A stretch of 64,000 nt of DNA, from the NCBI GenBank assembly GCA_020634795.1, contig JACKAZ010000010.1:78697-142696 (forward strand), read 5' to 3'. The notes under the pieces are model-generated. The model did no database searches, had not been told where the DNA came from, and saw only the letters and a program-made list of their open reading frames with translations. Position 1 is the first letter of the stretch; every line of letters starts with the position of its first letter. Below, piece by piece: positions 29,880 through 38,171 of the stretch. The stretch is from Ardenticatenales bacterium. GTDB lineage: Bacteria > Chloroflexota > Anaerolineae > Ardenticatenales > Ardenticatenaceae. The position numbers and the translations under genes are program-made.

Positions 29880-30716
29880 ATGAGCGATTGGACCGATGAA
29901 ACAGCGGAATGGTACGCAGAGAAATACGGTGATTACCCCACCAATCGGCTGGCCGTCGATCAGCTTGAGCTTGAGCCGACGGCACGGATCGTGGATGTGG
30001 GCTGCGGCACAGGCTCCGCGTTGCGCCATGCCGCTCTCACAGTGACTGAGGGCCATCTGATCGGCGTGGATCCGATCTCGCGCATGATCGAGATCGCCGA
30101 AGCGCAGAGCGCCGACCATCCGCACGCGGATCGACTCGAATTTCGGCAAGGGAGCGCCGAGGCAATCCCGGTCGAGGCACGCGACGCCGATCTCGTCTTG
30201 GCCTTCGACTCGTTCGACCACTGGCGCGATGTGGATCGTGGGCTGGCCGAGATTCGGCGCATCTTGCGCGGGGTGGCGAACAGTCGTCGTCAGGACGGGG
30301 GCTGCCCACAGCGCTGCGGCAGGAACAGCCTCGCCACTACGGTGACGAACGCGGGCTTTACCTTGATCGAGCAACAGGAAGTGCGGGGCGAAGGCATCAC
30401 GTTCGCGCTTTGGCGCTTCCAGCGCAACAGTAAGCAGCCCCCTTATCACAAGCCCTGCGGCATACGGCAACGACCGTTAAGCACGTGCAACGTGAAGAGC
30501 ACTCAAAGCATGATCAGAAGCCCCGTTACAGACTGCTATTCATTCTGTTCCTTCTTTTTGGTGGCCTACCTTACCTACGGTTTCGGCGTTACAATCGCAC
30601 CGCCTGCCGAATACCACGTCGGTGATTCAGCCATTTACCCCTACGCCATCCGCTATCAGAGCTACCCAACCAACTTTATGCGCTCTACTTCATTGGCATT
30701 GGCGCAGCAGCCGTAA
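29880..30716 (+). CDS. Class I SAM-dependent methyltransferase (middle and end disturbed)
   Basis: MSDWTDETAEWYAEKYGDYP is followed by the SAM-binding motif I, IVDVGCGTGSALR, and by the acidic LIGVDPISRMIEIA and ADLVLAFDSFDHW of a Methyltransf_11/25-type fold. The segment after RRILRG (RVANSRRQDGGCPQRC) does not look like the family, while TNAGFTLIEQQEVRGEGI again does, so two compensating small indels around 30265-30340 are likely. The domain ends near 30440; the remaining 90 codons run through the next gene in the wrong frame. Start ATG with AGGAGG upstream. Substrate unknown. Confidence 0.75.
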   Translation: MSDWTDETAEWYAEKYGDYPTNRLAVDQLELEPTARIVDVGCGTGSALRHAALTVTEGHLIGVDPISRMIEIAEAQSADHPHADRLEFRQGSAEAIPVEARDADLVLAFDSFDHWRDVDRGLAEIRRILRGVANSRRQDGGCPQRCGRNSLATTVTNAGFTLIEQQEVRGEGITFALWRFQRNSKQPPYHKPCGIRQRPLSTCNVKSTQSMIRSPVTDCYSFCSFFLVAYLTYGFGVTIAPPAEYHVGDSAIYPYAIRYQSYPTNFMRSTSLALAQQP

Positions 30717-30971
30717 TCGGAGGGGCGTTCTGGCTCTGGCGTGGTCGCTCATGGCGCCTCTACCTAATCGCCGCTTTGCTGCTCTCGATCAGTTGCGCCG
30801 GTATCGGTTGGTGGGCCGCCACGGGATCGGGACGCTGGGACCACGTCGATTCTATCGAGTATGAAGGGCCAGCTATCAACTGGCCGCGTGGTATGGCCCG
30901 ACAGGTGGCTGGCACGTCTGGGAATGCGCATCTAGCGGCTGGCGCTGTCATGTGATCCAAGCAGTCAATGA
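30510..30971 (+). pseudogene. Small membrane protein, N-terminal part, interrupted by IS200-type element
   Basis: Read across frames: LLFILFLLFGGLPYL, then LYALYFIGIGAAAVIGGAFW with RSWRLYLIAALLLSISCAGI, then WWAATGSGRWDHVDSIEYEG, and after one frame change YQLAAWYGPTGGWHVWECAS ending CHVIQAVND at the element. Two or three helices are evident. The C-terminal part lies at 31614-31731: joining 30971 to 31614 gives GTC AAT GAT CTA CAG without a break. I do not recognise the family. Confidence 0.7.
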
Positions 30972-31613
30972 CCACCGCCAGAGGCGGTGGCTTGAATGTT
31001 AGCCCTGGAAGGTGCGCTATTACGGTTCTATTGAAGGGATGGTTAGTCAAACAGTCGTCGCCCGCTCAGCGTCCTGACCTTTTTTTCTCTTGCCATGCCA
31101 CGTATTTGCAGAATGCGCTCTTCATTCTCCCACCGTACCCACGCAATACCCACGCGACCATACGTGCTGGCCCCAGTACCGTCTCCGCAGTTCTGGAAAC
31201 TGGTCGAACATTCGCAGTGCCAGCTTCCCTTTCAGAAAGCCCATTACTGTCGCAGAGACCGCATGCTTTTTGGCGGTACCGACGGTATCAGATACGTGAT
31301 CGGCCTGTACGTTCATCTCCAACTCTTCCACTCCGTCTTTTGCTCACACAGCATATACACCTGCTGCGTGACATACGCCCGTACTTCTGTTTGTAGTATT
31401 CGATATCGATACTTCGGACAAAACACCACATGGTATTTGCACTCGTACAGCGAATGCGATAACTTCTTGAATTGACGAGTCATTATGAATCTCCTGTTAG
31501 TTTCGCACCTTCCAGGTTGATTCATGATACTCGTCATTCTCAATACACTGGTACAACCATTACCTATTCCACTGCCTGAGGCAGTGGTTTAAGCCTTTAA
31601 TTAATGTGAATGA
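30972..31613 (-). mobile_element. IS200/IS605-type insertion sequence
   Basis: The element is bounded by hairpins at both ends: CCACCGCCAGAGGCGGTGG (30972-30990) and CCACTGCCTGAGGCAGTGG (about 31569-31587). AATGA occurs at both junctions (30967-30971 and 31609-31613). This pattern of subterminal hairpins and no staggered target duplication is typical of the Y1 transposase family. It carries only a TnpA gene, which is broken. It was inserted inside a membrane-protein gene. Confidence 0.85.
31066..31483 (-). pseudogene. tnpA: IS200-type Y1 transposase TnpA, frameshifted
   Basis: Starts at ATG 31483 (MTRQFKKLSHSLYECKYH, with AGGAG upstream), continuing with VVFCPKYRYRIL. Around 31270-31330 small indels destroy the metal-binding HUH motif: ADHV is followed by SDTV instead of the expected HL(I/V). 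Then ATVMGFLKGKLALRMFDQFP and GQHVWSRGY follow, and a second shift precedes the catalytic-tyrosine segment KYVAWQEKKRSGR, ending at 31066. As it stands it cannot be active. Confidence 0.82.
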
Positions 31614-31731
31614 TCTACAGGTCGAGGCCGACCCGAAAGGACGCATCCCCGCCCGGTTCGCGGTAGAGGAGGCAGAGAACCAGCTTGTAGTGACCGTGGC
31701 TAACGATGTGCGGGTACCCGTGCAACGTTAA
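31614..31731 (+). pseudogene. C-terminal fragment of the interrupted membrane-protein gene
   Basis: The frame encodes LQVEADPKGRIPARFAVEEA and ends VRVPVQR with TAA at 31729-31731. It has no start of its own and is in frame with the fragment ending at 30971 if the insertion sequence is removed. It precedes comEC by about 90 bases. Confidence 0.7.
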
Positions 31732-31823
31732 GCGGATTCCCGTACCCCGCCCGCGCCCCAAAACGTCGCCCCCGCCTCGTTCTTCCTTGCACATCCGTCG
31801 CCATCCCCCATGGAGAGCACGCT

Positions 31824-34229
31824 GTGCGAGCACCGTTGTTGCCCCTTGCTTTGCTTTGGATCGCCGGGCTACTGCTCGGCGAACGGGCCGCGCTGGCGGC
31901 ATGGCCCTGGCTGGCGGCGGCGGGCGTGGTGTTGCTCTGCGCGGGCTATGCGCAGCGCGGCTGGCCCACGGTCACCGCCACGCGCACGCCGCTCTACGTC
32001 GGCTTGCTCGCCGTGGCGCTACTGCTCGGTGGGGCGCGGGGCGCGGCCCATCGCCCCCAGATCGACGAACGGGCGTTGTCCTTCTACAACGAGAGTGGCG
32101 ATGTGGCGCTGCGGGCCACCATCGTCCGCTACCCCGAACGGCGCGGTGCCTACACCCGCTACGAGCTGACGGCCCACGCGCTCCAAACCGACGACGGCCC
32201 GTGGCAGCCGGTGCGGGGCCGCTTCCTCGTCAACCTCAGCCCCTACCCCGCCTACCAGTATGGCGACGCACTCGACCTCTACGGCGAGTTGGTCACCCCG
32301 CCCGTGCTCGACGATTTCGACTACCGCGCCTTCCTCGCCCACAAGGGCATCTTTGCGCTGCTGCGCAACGGCCATGCGGAACGGGTCGCCGAAAGTCGGG
32401 GCGCGCCGCTCTACGAAGCGCTCTTCGCCATCCGCCGCCGCGCCGAAACAACGCTGCAACGGCTGTTGCCCGAACCCCATGCCGCGCTGATGGCCGGCAT
32501 CTTGCTCGGCATCGAAAGCGGCATCCCCGACCCGGTGATGGAAGCGTTCAACACGACTGGCACGACCCACGTTTTGGTGATCAGCGGCTCTAACTTTGCG
32601 ATTCTGGCAGCACTCTTCCTGCTGGCGGGGCAGCGGCTGCTGGGCGAAAAGCGGGGCGCGCTGCTGGCGCTGCTGGCGATCGCGCTCTACGCGATGCTGG
32701 TCGGCGGCGATCCGCCGGTGGTGCGGGCCGCGCTGATGGGCGGCTTCGCCACGTTGGCGCTGCTGTTGCGGCGGCAGGGAGTGGCGCTCAACACGCTGGC
32801 GCTGGCCGTCATCCTGATGAGCGGTGTCAACTCGGGCCAGCTCTACGATGTCGGCTTTCAGCTGTCGGCACTGGCGACACTGGGGCTGATCCTCTTCGTG
32901 CCGCCGCTGACCGAACGGACCGATCGACTGCTGGCGCGCGTGGGGCTGGGCGATGCGGCCCGTGGCAAGGCGTTGGGCATTCTCAGCGATGCGCTGCTGA
33001 TCACGGTGGCGGCGCAGATCATCACCACGCCCCTCATCGTCGGCACCTTTGGCCGCTTCAGCATCGTTTCGCTGCTCAGCAATCTGCTGATCGTGCCGGT
33101 GCAGGGCTGGCTGATGATCAGCGGGGCGCTGGCGACAGTGGTCGGCATGATCTGGCTGCCGCTCGGTCGGCTGCTGGCCTGGCTGCCCTACGCGGGCATC
33201 GGCTGGACGTTGGCCGTGGTGCGTTGGAGCGCGACGTTGCCCTACGCCAGCATCGCCTTCCCCACCGTCCCGGCGTGGCTGATTTGGCTGGGCTATGCGC
33301 TGGGCGCGGCATGGTGGTGGCGACGTTCCGCCGTCGCGCCCGCCGCGCCCACCCCACGCCCAGCGGTGGAAAGTGCGTTCCCGCCCGCCCGTCGCTGGCT
33401 GCCGTGGCTGGCTTTGCTGGTGGCGGCGCTGCTGCCGTGGTGGGTGGCGCGGCAGTTGCCGGATGGCAAGCTGCATCTTTACATGCTGGACATCGGTCAG
33501 GGCGACGCGCTGCTGATCGTCGCGCCCGATGGCAAGCAGATCCTAATCGACGGTGGCCCCGACCCCGTGCCGCTGCTGACGGCGCTCGGCGATCGGCTGC
33601 CGCCGTGGGATCGGACGATCGAGCTGCTGGTGCTTTCCCATGCCGACGCTGATCATCTGGGCGGCTTTCCAGAGCTGCTGAGCCGCTACCGTGCTGCCGA
33701 AGCGATCACCAGCGGCCAGCCGCACGACACCGCGCTCTACAACGCATGGGCCGCGAATTTGGCCACGCAGCACGTGGCCCCCGTCGTGGCGAGGCCGGGC
33801 CAACGCTGGGAGTTGGGGCGCGGCGCGGCGTTGGAGATCATTGGCCCCGAACCGCCGCCTTTCGAGGGGTTGAACAACAATGGGGTCGTCATGATGCTAC
33901 GCTATGACGACTTCTGCGCTCTGCTCACGGGCGACATCGAGGCGGAAGCCGAGGCGCGGCTCCTGCAACGCGGCGCGGTTGGAGAGTGTGAGTTGCTGAA
34001 AGTTGGACACCACGGCAGTCGGACCTCTACGACCGAGGATTTTCTGGCGGCGGTGCAACCGCGCATCGCCCTCATCTCCGTCGGCATCGACAACAAGTTC
34101 GGCCACCCCCATCCCGATGTGGTCGAGCGGCTGACAACGGCGGGCGTGACGCTGTTTCGCACCGACGAGCAGGGCACGATCCACCTTTGGAGCGACGGGC
34201 AGCAGCTTTGGGTCGAGACGGAACGGTGA
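31824..34229 (+). CDS. comEC: ComEC/Rec2 competence DNA channel
   Basis: Inner-membrane channel that brings single-stranded DNA into the cell during natural transformation. 801 residues from a GTG start. The N-terminus has three helices, then an OB-like domain (DUF4131), then the Competence domain with GILLGIESGIPDPVMEAFNT and THVLVISGSNFAILAALFLL. The C-terminal metallo-beta-lactamase-like domain has LSHADADHLGG and LKVGHHGSRTST. The full family length and all three domains are intact. The other competence genes are not in the window. Confidence 0.95.
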   Translation: MRAPLLPLALLWIAGLLLGERAALAAWPWLAAAGVVLLCAGYAQRGWPTVTATRTPLYVGLLAVALLLGGARGAAHRPQIDERALSFYNESGDVALRATIVRYPERRGAYTRYELTAHALQTDDGPWQPVRGRFLVNLSPYPAYQYGDALDLYGELVTPPVLDDFDYRAFLAHKGIFALLRNGHAERVAESRGAPLYEALFAIRRRAETTLQRLLPEPHAALMAGILLGIESGIPDPVMEAFNTTGTTHVLVISGSNFAILAALFLLAGQRLLGEKRGALLALLAIALYAMLVGGDPPVVRAALMGGFATLALLLRRQGVALNTLALAVILMSGVNSGQLYDVGFQLSALATLGLILFVPPLTERTDRLLARVGLGDAARGKALGILSDALLITVAAQIITTPLIVGTFGRFSIVSLLSNLLIVPVQGWLMISGALATVVGMIWLPLGRLLAWLPYAGIGWTLAVVRWSATLPYASIAFPTVPAWLIWLGYALGAAWWWRRSAVAPAAPTPRPAVESAFPPARRWLPWLALLVAALLPWWVARQLPDGKLHLYMLDIGQGDALLIVAPDGKQILIDGGPDPVPLLTALGDRLPPWDRTIELLVLSHADADHLGGFPELLSRYRAAEAITSGQPHDTALYNAWAANLATQHVAPVVARPGQRWELGRGAALEIIGPEPPPFEGLNNNGVVMMLRYDDFCALLTGDIEAEAEARLLQRGAVGECELLKVGHHGSRTSTTEDFLAAVQPRIALISVGIDNKFGHPHPDVVERLTTAGVTLFRTDEQGTIHLWSDGQQLWVETER

Positions 34230-34790
34230 AGCGTTCAAGCGTTCGAGCGCAGAGTGTGTGGGTGTGTGGGTGAAAGGAGCTTAGGGAGCTTAGGGAGCTG
34301 GGGGAGCTAGGGGGGATGTCAGAAACAACGGCGATAAGCATTCAAACATTGAAAGTGCCATGCGCCCCGATGCGCGCTTCGCGATTCGCAACCGCACAGC
34401 GGTGAAACAATTCCCCACACCTTCCCATTCGCCATTCGCCATACCCACACACCCACCATCTTCAGACTTTCTTCATACTTTTGGCCGATCGTCATACTTT
34501 CTTCAGAAATTGTGGATAACTCGACCTAAAACGATCCCGTGTGGCGGACAATCTTCACGAAATCGCCAAGATTTTCCGACCTTTTTCTGGTATGATAGAT
34601 GGGAGCCTTGTGAATCCTCTCTAGCTCTGGCGTGAGAGGGAACTTTCGCCGCCTTGCTCCCGTCTAACGTAGCGTTGGAAGGCGAGGAGGTTCGCCCCGG
34701 TATCAGGCGCCCTTTCGTAGATACGGATAGGCACCAGACAGCTCACAACGTTTGGTTTCTCTGCCTTCAACCATCCTAACCGAGGCACCC
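34230..34790. other. Intergenic region with short repeats and a possible promoter
   Basis: The block at 34271-34318 repeats GGGAGCTTA-like words (GGAGCTTAGGGAGCTTAGGG). CCATTCGCCATTCGCCAT recurs at about 34424. TATGAT at 34591-34596 could be a -10 box for the WXG100-zincin gene, but no good -35 box is at the right distance. No gene seen. Confidence 0.5.
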
Positions 34791-35873
34791 ATGTCAGCGA
34801 CCATCATCCAAGTCCAGTACGACGCCCTAGCTGAGATCGCCGCACGCTTTCAGAATCAGGCGACACTGACCCTCCGTCTGCAACGCCGGTTGACGCATCA
34901 GATGTCGGCGCTGCGGGAAAGCTGGGTGGGTGAGGGGGCGGAGGCCTTCTTCACGGAGATGGAGCAAGCGCTGTTGCCCGCCGTCAGCCGCTTGGCGACA
35001 GCGCTGGAAGAGGCGAATCGCACCACGCAGCAAATTGTGACGACCTTTCAACAGGCCGAAGCGGAAGCGGCAGCGCTTTTCAACGGCGGGTCGCTCTCGG
35101 CGGATTCTCAGGGGTTCACGGGCCAAGGGGACTTCGCCTACGATAGTACGGATTACGAGGCACCTGACGAGATTGCAGCGCGATGGGCAGGGCTTTCAGA
35201 TGAAGAACGGCTTGCGGTACTCACCGCGCTGGCGGCGGAGATCAGTGAATCGTACGAGCTTGCCCATGTCCCAGTCACAGTGTTGGATATCCCCGATCCG
35301 CCCGGTTTAGACAGCCGAGGCTATCGCAACGATAATGGCGTCTTTTTAGACATTGACAATTTGAGCGACCCCACCATCATCGCAACGCTGGCCCATGAAG
35401 TGCGCCACGAAATTCAAAATCACATGGCCGATCGAGTGAATCCCAATGCGTGGGAACAGTTGTTACGGACGATGGGAATTCACGAGGAACCAGTGTGGCC
35501 CGATCACGGTGTGACGGCAGCGCAGGCACGGGAGTGGGACGAGAATTTCGATAATTACATCTCTCCCGGAGACGACTTGACCGCCTATCGCGATCAAGCG
35601 GTTGAACGGGACGCGCGAGAGTTCGGCGCGGATTACCTGAGCAATCTGACGCTCGAAGAACTTAATGCTACGATCCCGACACCGACCGCAACGCCCAGCC
35701 CGCCCACCGGCACGACGACGACAACAACGCCGTCCCCTCAACCTGCACCGGCGCCCACTGCGCCGCCCACCGCACCAGCGCCGCCCACGGGAACGACAAC
35801 AACGACAACGCCGTCCCCCCAACCCGGCCCAGTACCCACACCACCGCCCAGCCCCCCGCCCGCCTCGTCCTAG
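34791..35873 (+). CDS. WXG100-type protein with zinc metalloprotease domain and Pro/Thr-rich tail
   Basis: 360 residues from MSATIIQVQYDALAEIAARF; the ATG at 34791 has GAGG upstream and is preferred over 34752. Residues 1-100 are a helical hairpin with W45-V-G. Residues 202-206 are HEVRH, a zincin HExxH motif in LAHEVRHEIQNH; E in ERDAREFGADYL is a plausible third zinc ligand. The tail (from about residue 300) repeats PPTGTTTTTTPSPQP twice. The architecture suggests an exported protease effector. Its N-terminus resembles the protein at 26458-27258. No secretion machinery is seen nearby. Role is inferred from architecture. Confidence 0.82.
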   Translation: MSATIIQVQYDALAEIAARFQNQATLTLRLQRRLTHQMSALRESWVGEGAEAFFTEMEQALLPAVSRLATALEEANRTTQQIVTTFQQAEAEAAALFNGGSLSADSQGFTGQGDFAYDSTDYEAPDEIAARWAGLSDEERLAVLTALAAEISESYELAHVPVTVLDIPDPPGLDSRGYRNDNGVFLDIDNLSDPTIIATLAHEVRHEIQNHMADRVNPNAWEQLLRTMGIHEEPVWPDHGVTAAQAREWDENFDNYISPGDDLTAYRDQAVERDAREFGADYLSNLTLEELNATIPTPTATPSPPTGTTTTTTPSPQPAPAPTAPPTAPAPPTGTTTTTTPSPQPGPVPTPPPSPPPASS

Positions 35874-35927
35874 CGGAGTGCGCGTGAAGAGTGCAGTAGT
35901 AAAACACGGGACGCCAGGAGAAAGATC

Positions 35928-36464
35928 ATGTCATTAGAGAGCGCAGCCCGCGCCTACTGGACCGAATCCAACCGAGAAAATTACCTCGAATTGCAGCGCG
36001 AGATACAGCGTACCGCCAATTACAGCCCTTATTCAACCGCAATGGGCGATATCTCGCGGGCGTTGGCGGCCAAGGATTACCCTGCTGTCATCGGCCAACT
36101 GCGGCCATTGCTACCGGGGGCCTTCATGAGTCCCTCCTTCCACGACACGCTTGCCGTAGCCCACATGGAATTGGGGGACGAAGTTCGCGCCCTGCGCGAA
36201 GCACGGTACGCCCAACTGGCATTGCGCGGTATCGCCCTTACCGGCGATGGGAGTAAAGAGAAGCCCTATATTGTACTGCGGGTTCAAGACGAATACGATA
36301 TGCTCAACCAGTTGGAGAAAGTCTCAGTCCGTCAACAGCTCGTCCAAGCTGACGGGAAAATGATGGATCAACACATCTGCGACGACGGCAGCTCGATTTG
36401 GTTCGACATCAGCGCCTTTGCCCTCACCAGCGAACTGGCGCGCGAGATCGGCGGTGAGGTGTAA
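35928..36464 (+). CDS. Hypothetical protein, DUF4919-like
   Basis: 178 residues. The first half is helical (LELQREIQRTANYSPYSTAM) with TPR-like spacing; the second half, IVLRVQDEYDMLNQLEKVSV followed by MMDQHICDDGSSIWFDIS, resembles the DUF4919 family, in which a small beta-sheet domain follows a helical part. Function unknown. It starts 54 bases after the WXG100-zincin gene and ends directly before the WD40 lipoprotein gene, so the three probably form one operon; an immunity or chaperone role is possible but unproven. Confidence 0.7.
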   Translation: MSLESAARAYWTESNRENYLELQREIQRTANYSPYSTAMGDISRALAAKDYPAVIGQLRPLLPGAFMSPSFHDTLAVAHMELGDEVRALREARYAQLALRGIALTGDGSKEKPYIVLRVQDEYDMLNQLEKVSVRQQLVQADGKMMDQHICDDGSSIWFDISAFALTSELAREIGGEV

Positions 36465-36465
36465 G

Positions 36466-37506
36466 ATGGCCAAAAGACTCTATTCATGCCTGCTGATTGT
36501 CATGCTGGCACTCGGCGCTTGTAGCCAAAACAGCAATCCATCCTCGGGGGAAACCGCAGAAGAAGTCGTGGCGGATTCCACCTTTGTCGGCGATATGCGC
36601 CACATCGGCTTCGGTGACAACGACCAATCCCTCTTCGCGCTGTACGGTTCGACGATCCATCGTTGGGTTCCCTCCACCGGCGACCACCGTCAGTTTGAGG
36701 TTGCGGCGGCCAGCACCCTTGCCGTCAGCAGCGCCAGCCCCATGCTCTTCGTCGGCACCAACGAGGGGGAGATCGTCGCCCTCGACGCGGAAAGTGGCGC
36801 TGAAGTCCAGCGCTGGACCGCGCACCGCCCCGAATTGGCAACGGACAGCGGAAATATCGGGGTCACGGCGCTGGCGATCAGCGCCGATGGGCAACGGCTG
36901 GCCAGCGGGGGCATCGACGGCAAGGTCGCGCTGTGGACGAGCAGCGGTGACTCGGTCACTTCGTGGGCGACGGAAGGCGAGGTCACCGCCCTTGCGCTCA
37001 GCCCCGACGGAACGCAGGTTGGCGCGGGAGATGGGCAAGGCAAACTCACGATCTTTGACCTGACTAACGACGATCAGCAAAGTGTGGAGATCGGCAAGCA
37101 TATCTACGGCATGGCGTGGAGCGGGGACGGGAGTCGGTTGGCGGCGACCGGATCGGACGTGAGCGGCGGCACTTTGCATGTATGGGAGAGCGAGGGATGG
37201 TCAGCGCTCAGTAGCGCCGATAGCGAAGCATGGCTCTATGGGGTTGCCTTCGATCCCAACGATGCCAACCGCCTTGCCGTGGCAAGTCGCAACGGGAGCG
37301 TGTTTCTCTTCGATGCGACAACCGGCAGATCGCTGGAAACGGTGCCAGGGAGCGATCGCGCGGTTTACGCCGTCGCCTTCAACCGTGGCGGCAACTCGGT
37401 GGCCTTTGCGGGGCAGGGGGGCAGTGACGGTGCGGGCGGCGTTGTTTACCTAACGAATCTCGAAAGCGGTGAACTACGCACCTTCGGCTTCGAGGGGCTC
37501 GAGTGA
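36466..37506 (+). CDS. WD40-repeat lipoprotein
   Basis: 346 residues from MAKRLYSCLLIVMLALGACS, chosen because it gives a lipobox (LGAC) with a hydrophobic lead; the frame is open further upstream within the previous gene. After a short linker the protein has five to six WD40-like blades, for example VTALAISADGQRLASGGIDG, VTALALSPDGTQVGAGDGQG and YGVAFDPNDANRLAVASRNG. Such proteins are cell-surface scaffolds. It directly follows the DUF4919-like gene (1-2 bases) and belongs to the same transcription unit. Confidence 0.88.
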   Translation: MAKRLYSCLLIVMLALGACSQNSNPSSGETAEEVVADSTFVGDMRHIGFGDNDQSLFALYGSTIHRWVPSTGDHRQFEVAAASTLAVSSASPMLFVGTNEGEIVALDAESGAEVQRWTAHRPELATDSGNIGVTALAISADGQRLASGGIDGKVALWTSSGDSVTSWATEGEVTALALSPDGTQVGAGDGQGKLTIFDLTNDDQQSVEIGKHIYGMAWSGDGSRLAATGSDVSGGTLHVWESEGWSALSSADSEAWLYGVAFDPNDANRLAVASRNGSVFLFDATTGRSLETVPGSDRAVYAVAFNRGGNSVAFAGQGGSDGAGGVVYLTNLESGELRTFGFEGLE

Positions 37507-37524
37507 GCAGCGTCTAGCTGCCAC

Positions 37525-37650
37525 TCACTCGAGCCCCACTTCGGCACACCAATCGGCGATGTCTGCCTCCACAGCGCTCCCCGCCACGCCCCCCGTCATC
37601 GCATCAACGATGAGTGTTTCGAGGCCATGTTCGCTGGTGTCCGTGGTCAT
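37525..37650 (-). pseudogene. N-terminal remnant of a type I restriction subunit (HsdR-like)
   Basis: 41 codons: MTTDTSEHGLETLIVDAMTG, then VAGSAVEADIADWCAEVGLE. MTTDTSE.GLETLIV..MTG is the typical beginning of HsdR proteins; a full subunit has about 1000 residues. The ATG overlaps the end of the PIN gene (ATGA), so it sat in that operon. Everything after residue 41 is gone. Confidence 0.72.
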
Positions 37651-38168
37651 GGCGTTGTCCAATCAAAGCGGGCGCCGAGGGTCCGTAGAAGTTGAAATAG
37701 ATCGTAGTGTGGGATATCGAATTGACGGCAGACGTTTGGGATCGGCACTCGCTTGCGGATTTCTGCCGCATACGTTTCTTGACTGACGACCGCCAACCCT
37801 TCACTTTTGGCGTAGGCGATGACCCACCCGTCGGCGACCGATGCAAATTCGGCTTTAGCCGCCTCCATAAACTGAGGATTGCCTTGTACCCAATTGATAA
37901 GCTGGCCGTAGAGGATGGCCACCGATTCTTCTTTGGTAGAGGCGATGTGCGTGCGGTCGATGTCGTCTCGCAGCCAGTCTTGTGGCGGCCCTGTCCCATC
38001 CACGATTTCCTTTTTGACTTTGTCCACAATGACGATACGACCTTCTTGGACGTGATAAGCAAGGCAATCCCAAAAGCCCGGACAGATGTCATGCGCGTAG
38101 TAGCTCCGCACGGCTTGCGTGAGGGCACTTGTATCAATCACAAAAACAGACGCACTTTTCTCTTCCAT
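37647..38168 (-). CDS. PIN-domain-like protein, DUF4411 family (putative toxin)
   Basis: 173 residues. VFVIDTSALTQAV near the N-terminus and SVADGWVIAYAKSEGLAVVS further on supply the acidic residues of a PIN-type ribonuclease. It overlaps the next frame by an ATGA and starts three bases after the XRE-ImmA gene. DUF4411 proteins commonly pair with XRE-ImmA proteins as toxin-antitoxin-like modules, sometimes inside type I restriction operons, as the hsdR remnant here suggests. Confidence 0.85.
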   Translation of the reverse strand: MEEKSASVFVIDTSALTQAVRSYYAHDICPGFWDCLAYHVQEGRIVIVDKVKKEIVDGTGPPQDWLRDDIDRTHIASTKEESVAILYGQLINWVQGNPQFMEAAKAEFASVADGWVIAYAKSEGLAVVSQETYAAEIRKRVPIPNVCRQFDIPHYDLFQLLRTLGARFDWTTP

Positions 38169-38171
38169 AGG

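Noticed and set aside
32019..33476. 485-codon minus-strand frame
   Set aside because: Antisense of comEC; Gln- and Arg-rich without domain features.
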